Shown here in pieces: positions 8,397 through 15,657 of a stretch of DNA of 15,657 nt. Every line of letters begins with the position of its first letter. Positions within the stretch are counted from its first letter, which is position 1. The notes below the pieces were generated by a model that was given only the letters and a program-made list of their open reading frames with translations, had not been told where the DNA came from and did not search any database. A program made the position numbers and the translations under genes. The DNA comes from Euperipatoides rowelli (taxonomy: Eukaryota > Onychophora > Udeonychophora > Euonychophora > Peripatopsidae), in NCBI GenBank assembly GCA_003024985.2, contig PXIH01S0008302.1; one strand, given 5' to 3'.

Positions 8397-10064
8397 TTAA
8401 ATATTCTTTAAACGATTAATAGCGCAAATTACAGCTTCAGTAACATTATCAAAAATAGGCACACCTTCTCTGTTTGCAATATCACATAAATAAAGGCGAC
8501 CACGATTATAATCCTTTACGGCTTGAGTCGAGATTTTTTCTCCTGCTATTACTGAATCACTATTTAGGTTCTGAATGCATAGGACGACATTACTTCCTTG
8601 CCCGATATAATAACTTGCAAGAGCCATGGCAGCAATAGCTCTTGTCTGTCCCGTTATGACAAACAGAAGCAATCTCGAGTTATCCATGACAGCTGCTTCC
8701 AATGGTATGAAACGTGCACTCCAGTTTGGCATTACAGGGTTGAAATAGGTCAAGCCATGTTTCTTTAACAATGGAATGGCTATTTCTTCTCTCCAAAGCA
8801 CATTATCACAGCTTCCACCTAGAAAAACATCCTTTTGTGTTAGTCTATTTACAGAATAATCACTGTTTCTACAAAACCAGTTGGGAAATATCCATGAAAG
8901 CAAATGGGACAAAGGAAAAAACAGAATTCTAATTATTTTCATTATACCGGATAGCGGAGTTAAAAAAAATGAAAATGCTCTTATATAAATACTTTCTCGA
9001 TTTCTAAATTCTGTAACGATACAACAAAATTCATCAAAAGTGAATCTATGATTGATTATATTTGGTATTTTGTGAAGCCAGGACATATGTAATTCAGTGT
9101 TTGTAATGGATTTAAATGCTAGACATACATCCCCCCATCCAATTAAACCTGACCGGGCCGTATCAACTGAATCGAAAGCATTTCTTACAGCAATAAGACG
9201 ATCTACAGTCCACGCATGAGCCATTTTAACAGGTTGAACGCCATCTTCATGACTTAAGTCCTGAATTTGGATACCTTGGTGTAAAACTTTTACAGCGCAA
9301 AATGCTGCTGTTTTAATATCAGTGAAAACAGGGTACCCTTGCCTTTCGACCAGGTCATGAAGAAATTCATGACCCATGTTTAGATCCTCAAACTCCCGAG
9401 GAGTAATTTTCTCCCCCATAATTACAGTGCCTGGTCCGCTCATAGATTTCATTACTAAAATTAATGGTCGCTGACATCCAGCCAGATAAGCTACTTCCCC
9501 AATAGAAGCCACAGACCTAGTTTGATTGTCAACAACGAAGAATAAAAGTTCTGCTTTGTTTTTAGCCTGTTCTTCTAACTCGATCATTTCTGGACTCCAA
9601 CAAGCAACTTGAGGATTATAATAAGTTATACCAAAGTTTTTCAAAATAGGAATGACTATGTCTTTTCTCCATGTCGTAGGATTACATGAACCACCAAGAA
9701 AAACCTCACATTTGCTAGAGGATTTAAGTTTTCTGACCCTCTTTTCCTGCGCAGTTTTAAAGTCTGGAATCCTCGAGATTGGATGTGGTTTTACAGTCCC
9801 GTACTTATATTGTTCTTGTAGGGTAGAAACAAAAAGACAAAACTCCCCAAAGGATAATGAATCCTGTGGACACTGTTTACTACGTTTGCATATAATACTA
9901 GAAAACTGAACCATTTCAGTGACTTGAGATACAGAGGGAAAGATTCTAATTTCATGCATAGCTGGGCATATGTTTTTGATGTTAATCCAGTTATCTGCAC
10001 TGTACTGACAGAAGAGATTATAAAGATCTTTGGTGACATTTCCGACTGCAGGACTCCCACTCAT
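8397..10064 (-). CDS. protein with two nucleoside 2-deoxyribosyltransferase-like domains and degenerate EF-hands
   Basis: A 555-residue frame without introns. Residues about 10-85 form an EF-hand-like helical pair (ends LSFGEFCLFV). Residues 119-262 are a nucleoside 2-deoxyribosyltransferase-like domain: VFLGGSCNPTTWR, LLFFVVDNQTRSVASIGE and VAYLAG, with D179 and E190 where the family's acidic active-site residues are expected. Residues 286-355 are a second EF-hand-like pair whose loop D301-D312 has the right Gly (306) and Ile (308) but Ala at position 3, so calcium binding is doubtful. Residues 361-397 are strongly hydrophobic. Residues 412-553 repeat the first domain (VFLGGSCDNVLWREEIAIP) but have T471 and L482 in place of D179 and E190. 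Known: the superfamily cleaves or transfers at N-glycosidic bonds of nucleosides or nucleotides. Inferred: the first domain may be active and the second is structural or regulatory. I recall similar domains in the insect protein Raw but cannot check. The start ATG follows an in-frame stop in the spliced 5' UTR, so the N-terminus is probably complete. Confidence 0.88.
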   Translation of the reverse strand: MSGSPAVGNVTKDLYNLFCQYSADNWINIKNICPAMHEIRIFPSVSQVTEMVQFSSIICKRSKQCPQDSLSFGEFCLFVSTLQEQYKYGTVKPHPISRIPDFKTAQEKRVRKLKSSSKCEVFLGGSCNPTTWRKDIVIPILKNFGITYYNPQVACWSPEMIELEEQAKNKAELLFFVVDNQTRSVASIGEVAYLAGCQRPLILVMKSMSGPGTVIMGEKITPREFEDLNMGHEFLHDLVERQGYPVFTDIKTAAFCAVKVLHQGIQIQDLSHEDGVQPVKMAHAWTVDRLIAVRNAFDSVDTARSGLIGWGDVCLAFKSITNTELHMSWLHKIPNIINHRFTFDEFCCIVTEFRNRESIYIRAFSFFLTPLSGIMKIIRILFFPLSHLLSWIFPNWFCRNSDYSVNRLTQKDVFLGGSCDNVLWREEIAIPLLKKHGLTYFNPVMPNWSARFIPLEAAVMDNSRLLLFVITGQTRAIAAMALASYYIGQGSNVVLCIQNLNSDSVIAGEKISTQAVKDYNRGRLYLCDIANREGVPIFDNVTEAVICAINRLKNI

Positions 10065-10075
10065 AATTTTGCATC

Positions 10076-10168
10076 CTGAAAAACAAAAGAAAATACATTA
10101 AGTACGCAAATAATGACGCAATAATTAAAAACAATACAAAACATTTAAAATGAATATAGAACTCTTAC
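10076..10168 (-). other. 93-bp intron in the 5' UTR of the host gene
   Basis: On the minus strand CATCT is followed by GTAAGAGT (donor, intron start 10168). The intron ends in TTTTCTTTTGTTTTTCAG (end 10076), and a TACTTAAT branch-like sequence lies at 10097-10104. Exon 2 starts at 10075, eleven bases before the ATG. After joining, a TGA in the frame of the main ORF spans the junction, so the coding frame does not extend into the upstream exon. Confidence 0.72.
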
Positions 10169-10238
10169 AGATGTTATCCATTTCCATACAATTATGAGAG
10201 TGCAGATGTAACAATGATCAATGGCATCATATGAAAAG
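10169..10238 (-). other. probable first, non-coding exon of the host gene
   Basis: It lies between the donor at 10168 and the CCAAT cluster. It contains ATGGAAATGGATAACATC, and once spliced this reads as a six-codon upstream frame that ends at the junction TGA. The transcription start is not visible from sequence, so the left limit of this exon is a guess. Confidence 0.45.
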
Positions 10239-10290
10239 CCAATTCCTATTGGCTATTTGGCTGATTGCATATGATTGTCAGCCCAATCAA
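10239..10290 (-). promoter_or_regulatory. CCAAT-box cluster, candidate proximal promoter
   Basis: Three CCAAT pentamers occur within 50 bases: 10239-10243 (plus), 10248-10252 (minus) and 10283-10287 (plus). They lie about 70-120 bases upstream of the splice donor of the proposed first exon. NF-Y binds such sites in animal promoters, often in multiples. In AT-rich DNA one or two could be chance, and no TATA box is clear. Confidence 0.35.
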
Positions 10291-10508
10291 AAACTTAGGC
10301 CCATAAACCACTGATTTACCAACCCTCCACTAAGAGTATAGGTTAGTTTAATTCATTTTACCTACTGTTTAACATCTAGTGTTTTCTTTGCTACTTTTTA
10401 CAATAGTTATTTCTGTAATTTAAAAAAAAAAAAAAACAGCAATAAAACAAAACCAACTTTATTTCATTCTATATTGGACTCTCATAGGCAAATATATATA
10501 TTTTTCAT
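10291..10508. other. short AT-rich intergenic spacer
   Basis: It contains an A14-like run near 10423-10436 and a short TATATATA tract near 10493-10501. No gene or repeat family is recognised. Confidence 0.5.
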
Positions 10509-10517
10509 AATGTAGTT

Positions 10518-10974
10518 TGTTTGTTTGGTTGACAACATTATGTTTGGTCGACAACATTATATGGGTGTGAGACTTGGACTATGGCAAAAGGAGACATTAA
10601 GAGACTTGAGGCATTTGAAATGTGGTGTTGGAGGAAGATGGAGAGGATAAGTTGGACAGAGAAAATCAGTAATGAAAGAGTTCTTTGTCAGATAGAAGAA
10701 GAANGACAGNTGTTGAGGAGTATTAGAAAGAGAAGATTGGGATGGATTGGACACATTATGAGACATGGCGGAGTGGTGTTGGATGTTCTTGAAGGGAAGA
10801 TTCAGGGCAGAAGACCTAGAGGTAGACCGAGGATGACATTTGGTGATGTGCTTCTTCGAGAGACAGGTCTTGGGAGTTATGTAGAGGTGAAGCGTGTGGC
10901 ACAGTTGAGAATGGAATGGAGATGGCTCATTGGAGGGGCAAACCAGTCCTTGGACTGAATAACTCGAGAAGAAG
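10518..10974 (+). mobile_element. 5'-truncated non-LTR retrotransposon (LINE) insertion
   Basis: The segment carries the last part of a LINE ORF2 and ends in CGAGAAGAAGAA, the short GAA-type tail seen at 3' ends of many such elements. Its flanks share AATGTAGTT (10509-10517 and 10975-10983), a likely 9-bp target duplication. Severe 5' truncation is normal for target-primed reverse transcription. At the 5' edge a 19-bp sequence TGTTTGGTTGACAACATTA is repeated in tandem with one change (10522-10540, 10541-10559). The clade (for example RTE-like) cannot be fixed from this C-terminal piece. Confidence 0.8.
10533..10958 (+). pseudogene. C-terminal fragment of LINE ORF2 (endonuclease/reverse transcriptase protein)
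   Basis: The frame runs from just after TGA (10530-10532) to TGA at 10956-10958. It contains YGCETWT, RLEAFEMWCWRKM, ISWTEKISNERV, RKRRLGWIGHIMRH and GRRPRGRPR. This ordered set marks the region after the reverse transcriptase domain in many animal LINE ORF2 proteins. The frame has no disabling change apart from two undetermined bases (10704, 10710), so the insertion may be fairly young. It lacks the endonuclease and polymerase domains, and the ATG at 10581 is internal, so it is a dead fragment. Confidence 0.85.
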
Positions 10975-10983
10975 AATGTAGTT

Positions 10984-11282
10984 AAAAACTTTCAGGTTAC
11001 ATAATGATTGTAGTAGTTTTCTTTTGGGTTTTTTAAGGATTGATAAATTGTATGAGCTACATTCAACCATACAGTTATTCTGTCCAAGTTTAAAAAATAT
11101 ATTCTGGTCTAGGAATCCAACACATTTTAACTATTATGAAAAAAAAATGCTAGGTAATTCCATCATTTGATCATTAATTTTGTTGTGTTTAATTCTAAAT
11201 ATTTTTTTAACAATTTTTTACAATAAACAAGCTTATATGCATACAAATTTACTGTATAAATTATATTATAATTTATATACAT
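10984..11282. other. AT-rich spacer, nothing recognised
   Basis: No coding frame or repeat structure stands out between the LINE tail and the TG microsatellite. Confidence 0.5.
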
Positions 11283-11410
11283 TGTGTGTGTGTGTGTGTA
11301 CTGTATATATACTGTATGCAGTACATACAGTAGGCCCTACATATACTGTGAGTGTATGTGTGTATGTAGCCTATATATATATATATACGGTATATATATA
11401 TACATACATA
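11283..11410. repeat. compound TG/TA/CATA microsatellite region
   Basis: A TG run (11283-11299) is followed by ACTGTATATATACTGTATGC-like sequence, GTGTGTATG, TATATATATATATA and CATACATACA. The open frames crossing it (for example VCVCVCTVYIL) are microsatellite translations, not genes. Confidence 0.85.
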
Positions 11411-11412
11411 CA

Positions 11413-11574
11413 CAGTATAACCCTATTAAGTTTTTGATGGGACCTGCTTTTTACAACTTCTAAAGAGAGAAAACTTATTAGAAGGGAAGATGAATATATT
11501 GGTGGGACCAAATTATTTGAATGTAACATGCGGGAAATCCTTTTAAGAGGGCACTTATCAACAGGGTTATACTG
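11413..11574. mobile_element. pogo/Tc1-mariner-like MITE, 162 bp
   Basis: The left end CAGTATAACCCTATT and the right end (reverse complement CAGTATAACCCTGTT) form inverted repeats that are identical for 12 bp and similar for about 20. The CAGT...AACC start resembles Tigger/pogo termini. The right flank is TA (11575-11576) as expected. The left flank is CA, a probable mutation of TA. The interior is non-coding. Confidence 0.65.
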
Positions 11575-11578
11575 TATA

Positions 11579-11680
11579 CAGAGCTCGAATTTCATGGTAG
11601 CCCGATAGCCCATATCTACCAAAAAAAAATTTGGGCTACCATATTATTAAGAATAGTAGCCCGGCTTGGCTACTAAAATT
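11579..11680. repeat. hAT-end-like repeat, copy 1
   Basis: It starts CAGAGCTCGAATTTCATGG and has repeated GTAGCCC words, with an inverted pair ATGGTAGCCC (11594-11603) and GGGCTACCAT. It aligns by eye along its length with 14740-14840, including the shared TTGGGCTNC and TTATTAAG. CAGNGNTNGAAATT-type starts are common hAT-like termini. No matching opposite end was identified. Confidence 0.45.
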
Positions 11681-11766
11681 AGACATTTATTTAAAAAAAA
11701 AAATTGCTTGTTGAAATTAACGATAAATTATTTAACAACATATATATATACAGTATAGGCTATATA

Positions 11767-12022
11767 CAGTATATATATAAAACCCCACCAGTTCGAACCC
11801 CTCCAGTCCGAAAATAAGAAAAATAAAAAATAAATAAAAATTAACGTCTAATGGTAGATCTGAGATCCAAATGCTAGAATACTAACATCTGGATCTCAGA
11901 CCCACTAATAGATGCTATTTTTTTTTTTTAATGGATTATATAGAAATTCTGTACAAATCGAACAACTCGACAGGCCGAACAGGGCTTGGTCCTATTTAAT
12001 TTGGACTAAAGGGGTTTCACTG
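11767..12022. mobile_element. second pogo-like MITE, 256 bp
   Basis: The right end reads (reverse complement) CAGTGAAACCCCTTTAGTCC, a Tigger/pogo-type terminus, followed by TA (12023-12024). The left end starts CAGT after TA (11765-11766). It then carries an AT dinucleotide expansion and a 15-bp tandem duplication, AACCCCACCAGTTCG and AACCCCTCCAGTCCG (11781-11810), which obscures the match. An internal hairpin pairs 11859-11873 with 11886-11900 (TCTGAGATCCAAATG, one mismatch). Confidence 0.6.
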
Positions 12023-12024
12023 TA

Positions 12025-13602
12025 TAAATTTTTAATAATAAATCATAATTTATAATAAAATAATTTAACAATATAAGCTACTTAACTAGAATAAGTTTCC
12101 GCTTGTTGACATTGTGATTAAAATTTTTACATGCCGCTGAACAGCCATCTCATAATTTATTAAAAATAATATATTTTAATAATTCACTAGGCTGTATATA
12201 TGTTGTCTAAAGCTTATTTTGTCTCCACAAAAGCTTGTTTGCTCTGTTATGGTTCCTCCTTTTATTTTTTTGAGAAAATATTGTGATAGCCCAACAAGCT
12301 AGAAATATACTGACGCTGTTGCTAATCGCAATATTGTTTTTTTTTAACATATAAATTACAGTAAGGTACTAGCCTAATTAAGAAATTTTTCTCGTGTCTT
12401 TAAATTCTAATAATTTAATCTATTGATATTTCACTGGAGGCAAGTAAGAAAATTTGATTAAATTTTTAAGTTTGGTGGCTGTTTAAATTNTATATATAAT
12501 TATCAGAACTTTTAATGTTTTGTGTTATTGCCAAAATTGTATGCCCTTTTCTCTGTCACAAGTGGTAACACAAAATGTGTGTTAATATCACAAGACTGAC
12601 AATGGACATTCCCAAATGCATTATTCCCCTTAATAGTCATATTCCCCATAAATAAAGGTCGAAAACTAAGAAATGAAATATATTTTCCATATGAATAATT
12701 TTTAGTTACTATCAGGATTATAACAGCCAAAAAATATCAAGCTATGAGCATGTAAATGTTGCAAAGATTTAATCCAATGAATTGCAAGACTTTCTATACA
12801 TTATACAGTACATGCTACACATGTATAGGCCTACTTAGTTTTAGATTTTGAATTTATTATGTTCTCATTTGGGGAGGGGGGATTGAGAATATAGGACTGT
12901 GTGTGTTTTCTGTTTTTCAGAAGTAGTTAAATTTCTTTGAAGAGTTCGATTTCGAATAAATTTTATCAATGATACTAGGGTTTTACAATATTAAATCCAA
13001 AGGTGAGAGTGTGTGTGTGGGGTGGTGGCAGAAACTCAAGAAAAGTCAATGTGAATAGTTTTATGACGACTCACAAAGGTCTATAATACAAACAGTATTA
13101 ACTGTTTAATCTTAAATAAAATTTATTAATTCTTTAATATTGCCTACAGGTAGTTTTAATGAATAATAAGCTAGAAAAAAAATGAAAGAATTTACATAAG
13201 GTAACAACAATTTTTTTTAAAATAACAGATGTTTAAGACAGGTGAATTGAATATTTTAAGTGTCAATGAAGCTTATCATGTAAATAGAAAAAAAAAAACG
13301 CTAAAATTACCTAAACTTTTTTTTTTTTTAATTCTCACACTTAAAGAAAAATAAGGATAAATGGAGATAGCTATCAGGTATAAACTCATTAAAACTTATT
13401 GTATTTCCATTACTGTATTCTAGTTAAATAGTGTAGATTCTCTAGAAAATTACCTCAAGTTTTAAAAAAACAATAAAAAAAAACTAAAATGCAATATTTA
13501 TTTATGCTTTATCACTTTAGGAGGAAAAAATCATTCAAGTTTTATAATGCACTAGCAGTGGACCCATTATTCACACGGTAAATCTCCCGCCACGCTGCCT
13601 CT
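12025..13602. other. long AT-rich non-coding stretch, no gene recognised
   Basis: It contains many homopolymers, an undetermined base at 12490, a GTGTGTGTGGGGTGGTGG purine-rich patch near 13009-13027 and only short frames without motifs. No transposon termini were recognised. Confidence 0.6.
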
Positions 13603-14010
13603 CCCCCCCCCCCCTCCCAGAAAAAAACTATATTTTTAACTTTTTACATTGTCAACACTATGAAACCTACCCACATGCCAAATTTCAAGTTTGTGCCATG
13701 TTGGGAAGTATACAAAACACTACTGGGTCATTTGCTCCCCCCCCCCCCCCCAAAAATCCAAAAGTCTATTTTCATTGTCTACACTATGGAACCTACCTAC
13801 ATGCCAAATTTCAAGTTTGTGCTATGTTGGGAAGTATACAAAAGATTTCGAACAGACACACACATCCAAATTCCCCACGGCGCCCCCAAAACAAAAGTCT
13901 ATTTTTATACTTTTTACATTATCTACACTATGAAACCTGCCCATATGACAAATTTCAAGTTTGTGCCATGTTGGAAAGTATACGAAAGATTTAGAACAGA
14001 CACATATAGG
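13603..14010. repeat. three-copy tandem repeat with C-runs
   Basis: The unit CTATGAAACCTACCCACATG, followed by CCAAATTTCAAGTTTGTG and CCATGTTGGGAAGTATAC, starts at 13658, 13784 and 13928 (spacings 126 and 144). Units are separated by C-runs (13603-13614, 13737-13751, then a weaker GCCCCCAAAA) and by AAAGTCTATTTT. The second and third also share GATTT(C/A)GAACAGACACA. The plus strand stays open over the three units, giving repeated NFKFV.CWEVYK peptides. That looks like a by-product of the repeat, and no start context or domain supports a gene. Confidence 0.85.
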
Positions 14011-14084
14011 CTATATATCTACAAATTTCCCTATACTGCATAATAGCCTAAACTTAGTTTAACTTTAAACCGACAAATTGTACT

Positions 14085-14262
14085 AGCCTATGTCCTTGAG
14101 ACAGAGTTGTAGTCCTCGAGACCTGGCTTCGGCCTCGAGAGCTGTTAAGGCTGACTAAATTTGTCCTTGAACTTGGCCTCGAATATAAATGTCTTCACCT
14201 CGGACTTGGTCTCGTTCTCATGGTCTTGACCTCATCACCTTGATTGACTCCTCAATCGTCAT
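14085..14262. repeat. degenerate CTCGAG/CTTGAC hexamer tract
   Basis: Variants of CCTCGA, CTTGGC, ACTTGG and TCTCGT follow one another roughly every six bases. The composition is markedly more GC- and CpG-rich than the surroundings. It is probably a decayed short-period satellite. Confidence 0.55.
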
Positions 14263-14739
14263 GTAGCTAGTTAAATTCACTTGTATTTTATATTATATTT
14301 GTTTCAGTTGTTGTAAAAATCGCTATCAAAATTAACTTTTTAATGGAAGTTAGTAGGCCTATGGTAATAATAATAATAATTTCTTATTAATAAAATACCA
14401 TAAGATAAAATATTTTGTAACAAGGCTGCTTGCTGCCTTACACATTTGTGTTTAAATAAATAAAATAAAATACAGAATAAGACTATTTCATTAGTTCAAC
14501 TTAAAATAATTATTGATTTGTGATATAAATTTTTTGAAACAGCCACATCCAAACACGCTCATGAATTAATGTCTGGCGTTTAAACTTATCTGACGGATTA
14601 CTATCAAAATAACCAATCGTGTTTGACAGAACTAAAAAAAAAATTCATTTATAAAATAGAAAAAAAATTACCGTATTTAATATTTAAAAAATTAAAAAAG
14701 TTTAATTTACAATTGATTTATAGTGTAGGCTTATACAGT
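14263..14739. other. AT-rich spacer, nothing recognised
   Basis: It contains an (AAT)n stretch near 14365-14380 and A-rich runs. No coding or transposon signal is seen. Confidence 0.5.
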
Positions 14740-14840
14740 CAGTGTTTGAAATTAAAGGGAGCCCTAGAGCCACAGGATCCAAAAACTGAATTGGGCTCCT
14801 AGTTATTAAGTTGGTAATAAGCCGCTAGGCTCCTGATCAT
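14740..14840. repeat. hAT-end-like repeat, copy 2
   Basis: It starts CAGTGTTTGAAATTAAAGGG and continues with AGCCCTAGAGCC, TTGGGCTCCTAG, TTATTAAG and AGGCTCCTGATCATC. It is a diverged relative of 11579-11680 with GAGCC/GGCTCC words where the other has GTAGCC/GGCTAC. The interior past 14840 is AT-rich without a recognised opposite terminus. Confidence 0.45.
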
Positions 14841-15596
14841 CATTATCTTTATTTAAACATGATAAACTGTTTTCTTCTGCCCTAACCAGAGAACCTGTTT
14901 AAATTTAAAACAGCTGCTATATAGCTTAAGGTCAAATGTAACATATTTTTTTTATTATTATTGATTTTCAAAGATTTTTACTAAAAAAAAAATAGTTAAT
15001 TACAATTCCATTTTTAAAATAATTGTCTTTAGCTCCTTCCCCTCAAAACAACATTGTCCACTTTATACACCAGGGGAGATATTTTGTGACATCATTGTTC
15101 AGAGAAGAATAGAGCTTGTATACTTAACTATAGAATATTTGCTATCCTTGTCAGCTTAAAGCTGAAAATTATATGAACTAATTGTTTAAATACTTATAAA
15201 AAAATCATAATCAAATTAAACATTTTGCTATTATGATCCAATTTGTTTTTTTTTTTTAAAAAAATCAAAAAGCCCTTTAATACAAGTTGAACATACTTCC
15301 ATTTACATGTTAAATCATTACAAAGAAAACAGCTGTAGAAAGAATTTCATCATCAAATTAATCTCAGACCCAAAAAATATGGAAGCTTCAATTTGTAATC
15401 TCAGACTGAAGATAGCAATAGTCTTAATTTTTTCTTTAAATAACTTTTTTTTATATGCATTTTAAAAAAAAAATTTCCAGTGGAATTTTTTTTAGTAGGC
15501 CTAATTATCATTGAAATTTAATAATAATTTTATTTTTAAAAATTCTGTTACGGTATATTTGACCTTTAATATAAATCATCCAATATTATATGGGTT
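14841..15596. other. AT-rich stretch, no gene recognised
   Basis: Frames are short and homopolymer-rich. No terminal repeats or RNA genes were identified. Confidence 0.55.
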
Positions 15597-15657
15597 TTTT
15601 CGCGAATAGTTATTTTTGCATTTTTCTATCTAACACATATTCGCGAATTTTTAAATT
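15597..15657. repeat. paired TTCGCGAA motifs at the right edge
   Basis: TTCGCGAATA (15599-15608) and its inverse TATTCGCGAA (15638-15647) form a 10-bp inverted repeat in AT-rich sequence. Each contains the perfect palindrome TTCGCGAA. It probably belongs to a repeat continuing beyond the window. Confidence 0.45.

Noticed and set aside
9652-10060. Frames at 9652-9909 (plus) and 9791-10060 (minus)
   Set aside because: Both overlap the well-supported 555-codon gene in other frames and carry no recognisable motif.
10557-10766. 69-codon minus-strand frame
   Set aside because: It is antisense to the LINE ORF2 fragment, which has clear family motifs.
11180-11622. Frames across the microsatellite region
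   Set aside because: The peptides are translations of TG and TA repeats and of MITE sequence.
12512-12730. 72-codon minus-strand frame
   Set aside because: No motif, splice context or similarity that I recognise. Length is within chance expectation.
1-15657. CRISPR arrays, bacterial operons, tRNA or rRNA genes
   Set aside because: The minisatellite units lack unique spacers between identical repeats. No cloverleaf or rRNA-like segment was recognised by eye, and gene structure is eukaryotic.

Overview
This is an AT-rich animal nuclear window. It holds one convincing host gene, set among transposon remnants, minisatellites and homopolymer runs. Eukaryotic signs are a canonical small intron (GTAAGAG donor, pyrimidine tract, CAG acceptor), an AATAAA signal, and decayed piggyBac, hAT-like, pogo-like and LINE sequences. 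The mix of repeats and the host protein family suggest a marine invertebrate. I cannot name the species, and no bacterial or organellar genes are seen.

Left part (1-2406): the 5' portion of a leftward-pointing piggyBac-like transposon, cut by the window edge. It has a TTAA target site, a CCCTTT terminus with a subterminal palindrome, a likely intron, and a transposase broken by stops and frameshifts. A 783-bp hAT-like element with a perfect 8-bp target duplication sits inside the presumed intron.

Middle (2407-8328): no gene is recognised. It holds AT-rich DNA, imperfect palindromes, a 12-copy minisatellite of about 66 bp (5020-5835), a triplicated 20-bp repeat, a perfect 25-bp inverted repeat (6366-6607), three related G-rich modules (6385-7080) and a lone piggyBac-type end near 7664.

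Host gene (8329-10290, minus strand): a 555-residue protein with two nucleoside 2-deoxyribosyltransferase-like domains. Each is preceded by a degenerate EF-hand-like helical region, and a hydrophobic stretch precedes the second. The first domain keeps the expected active-site Glu and the second has lost it. The reading frame is one exon. A 93-bp intron lies in the 5' UTR, and CCAAT pentamers sit just upstream.

Right part (10500-15657): a 5'-truncated LINE fragment with a target duplication and GAA tail, two pogo/Tc1-like MITEs, two diverged copies of a hAT-end-like repeat, a three-copy C-rich tandem repeat, a degenerate hexamer tract, and TTCGCGAA motifs at the right edge. The transposon genes and the host gene show no functional link. 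The best candidate for something under-described is the duplicated deoxyribosyltransferase/EF-hand protein.
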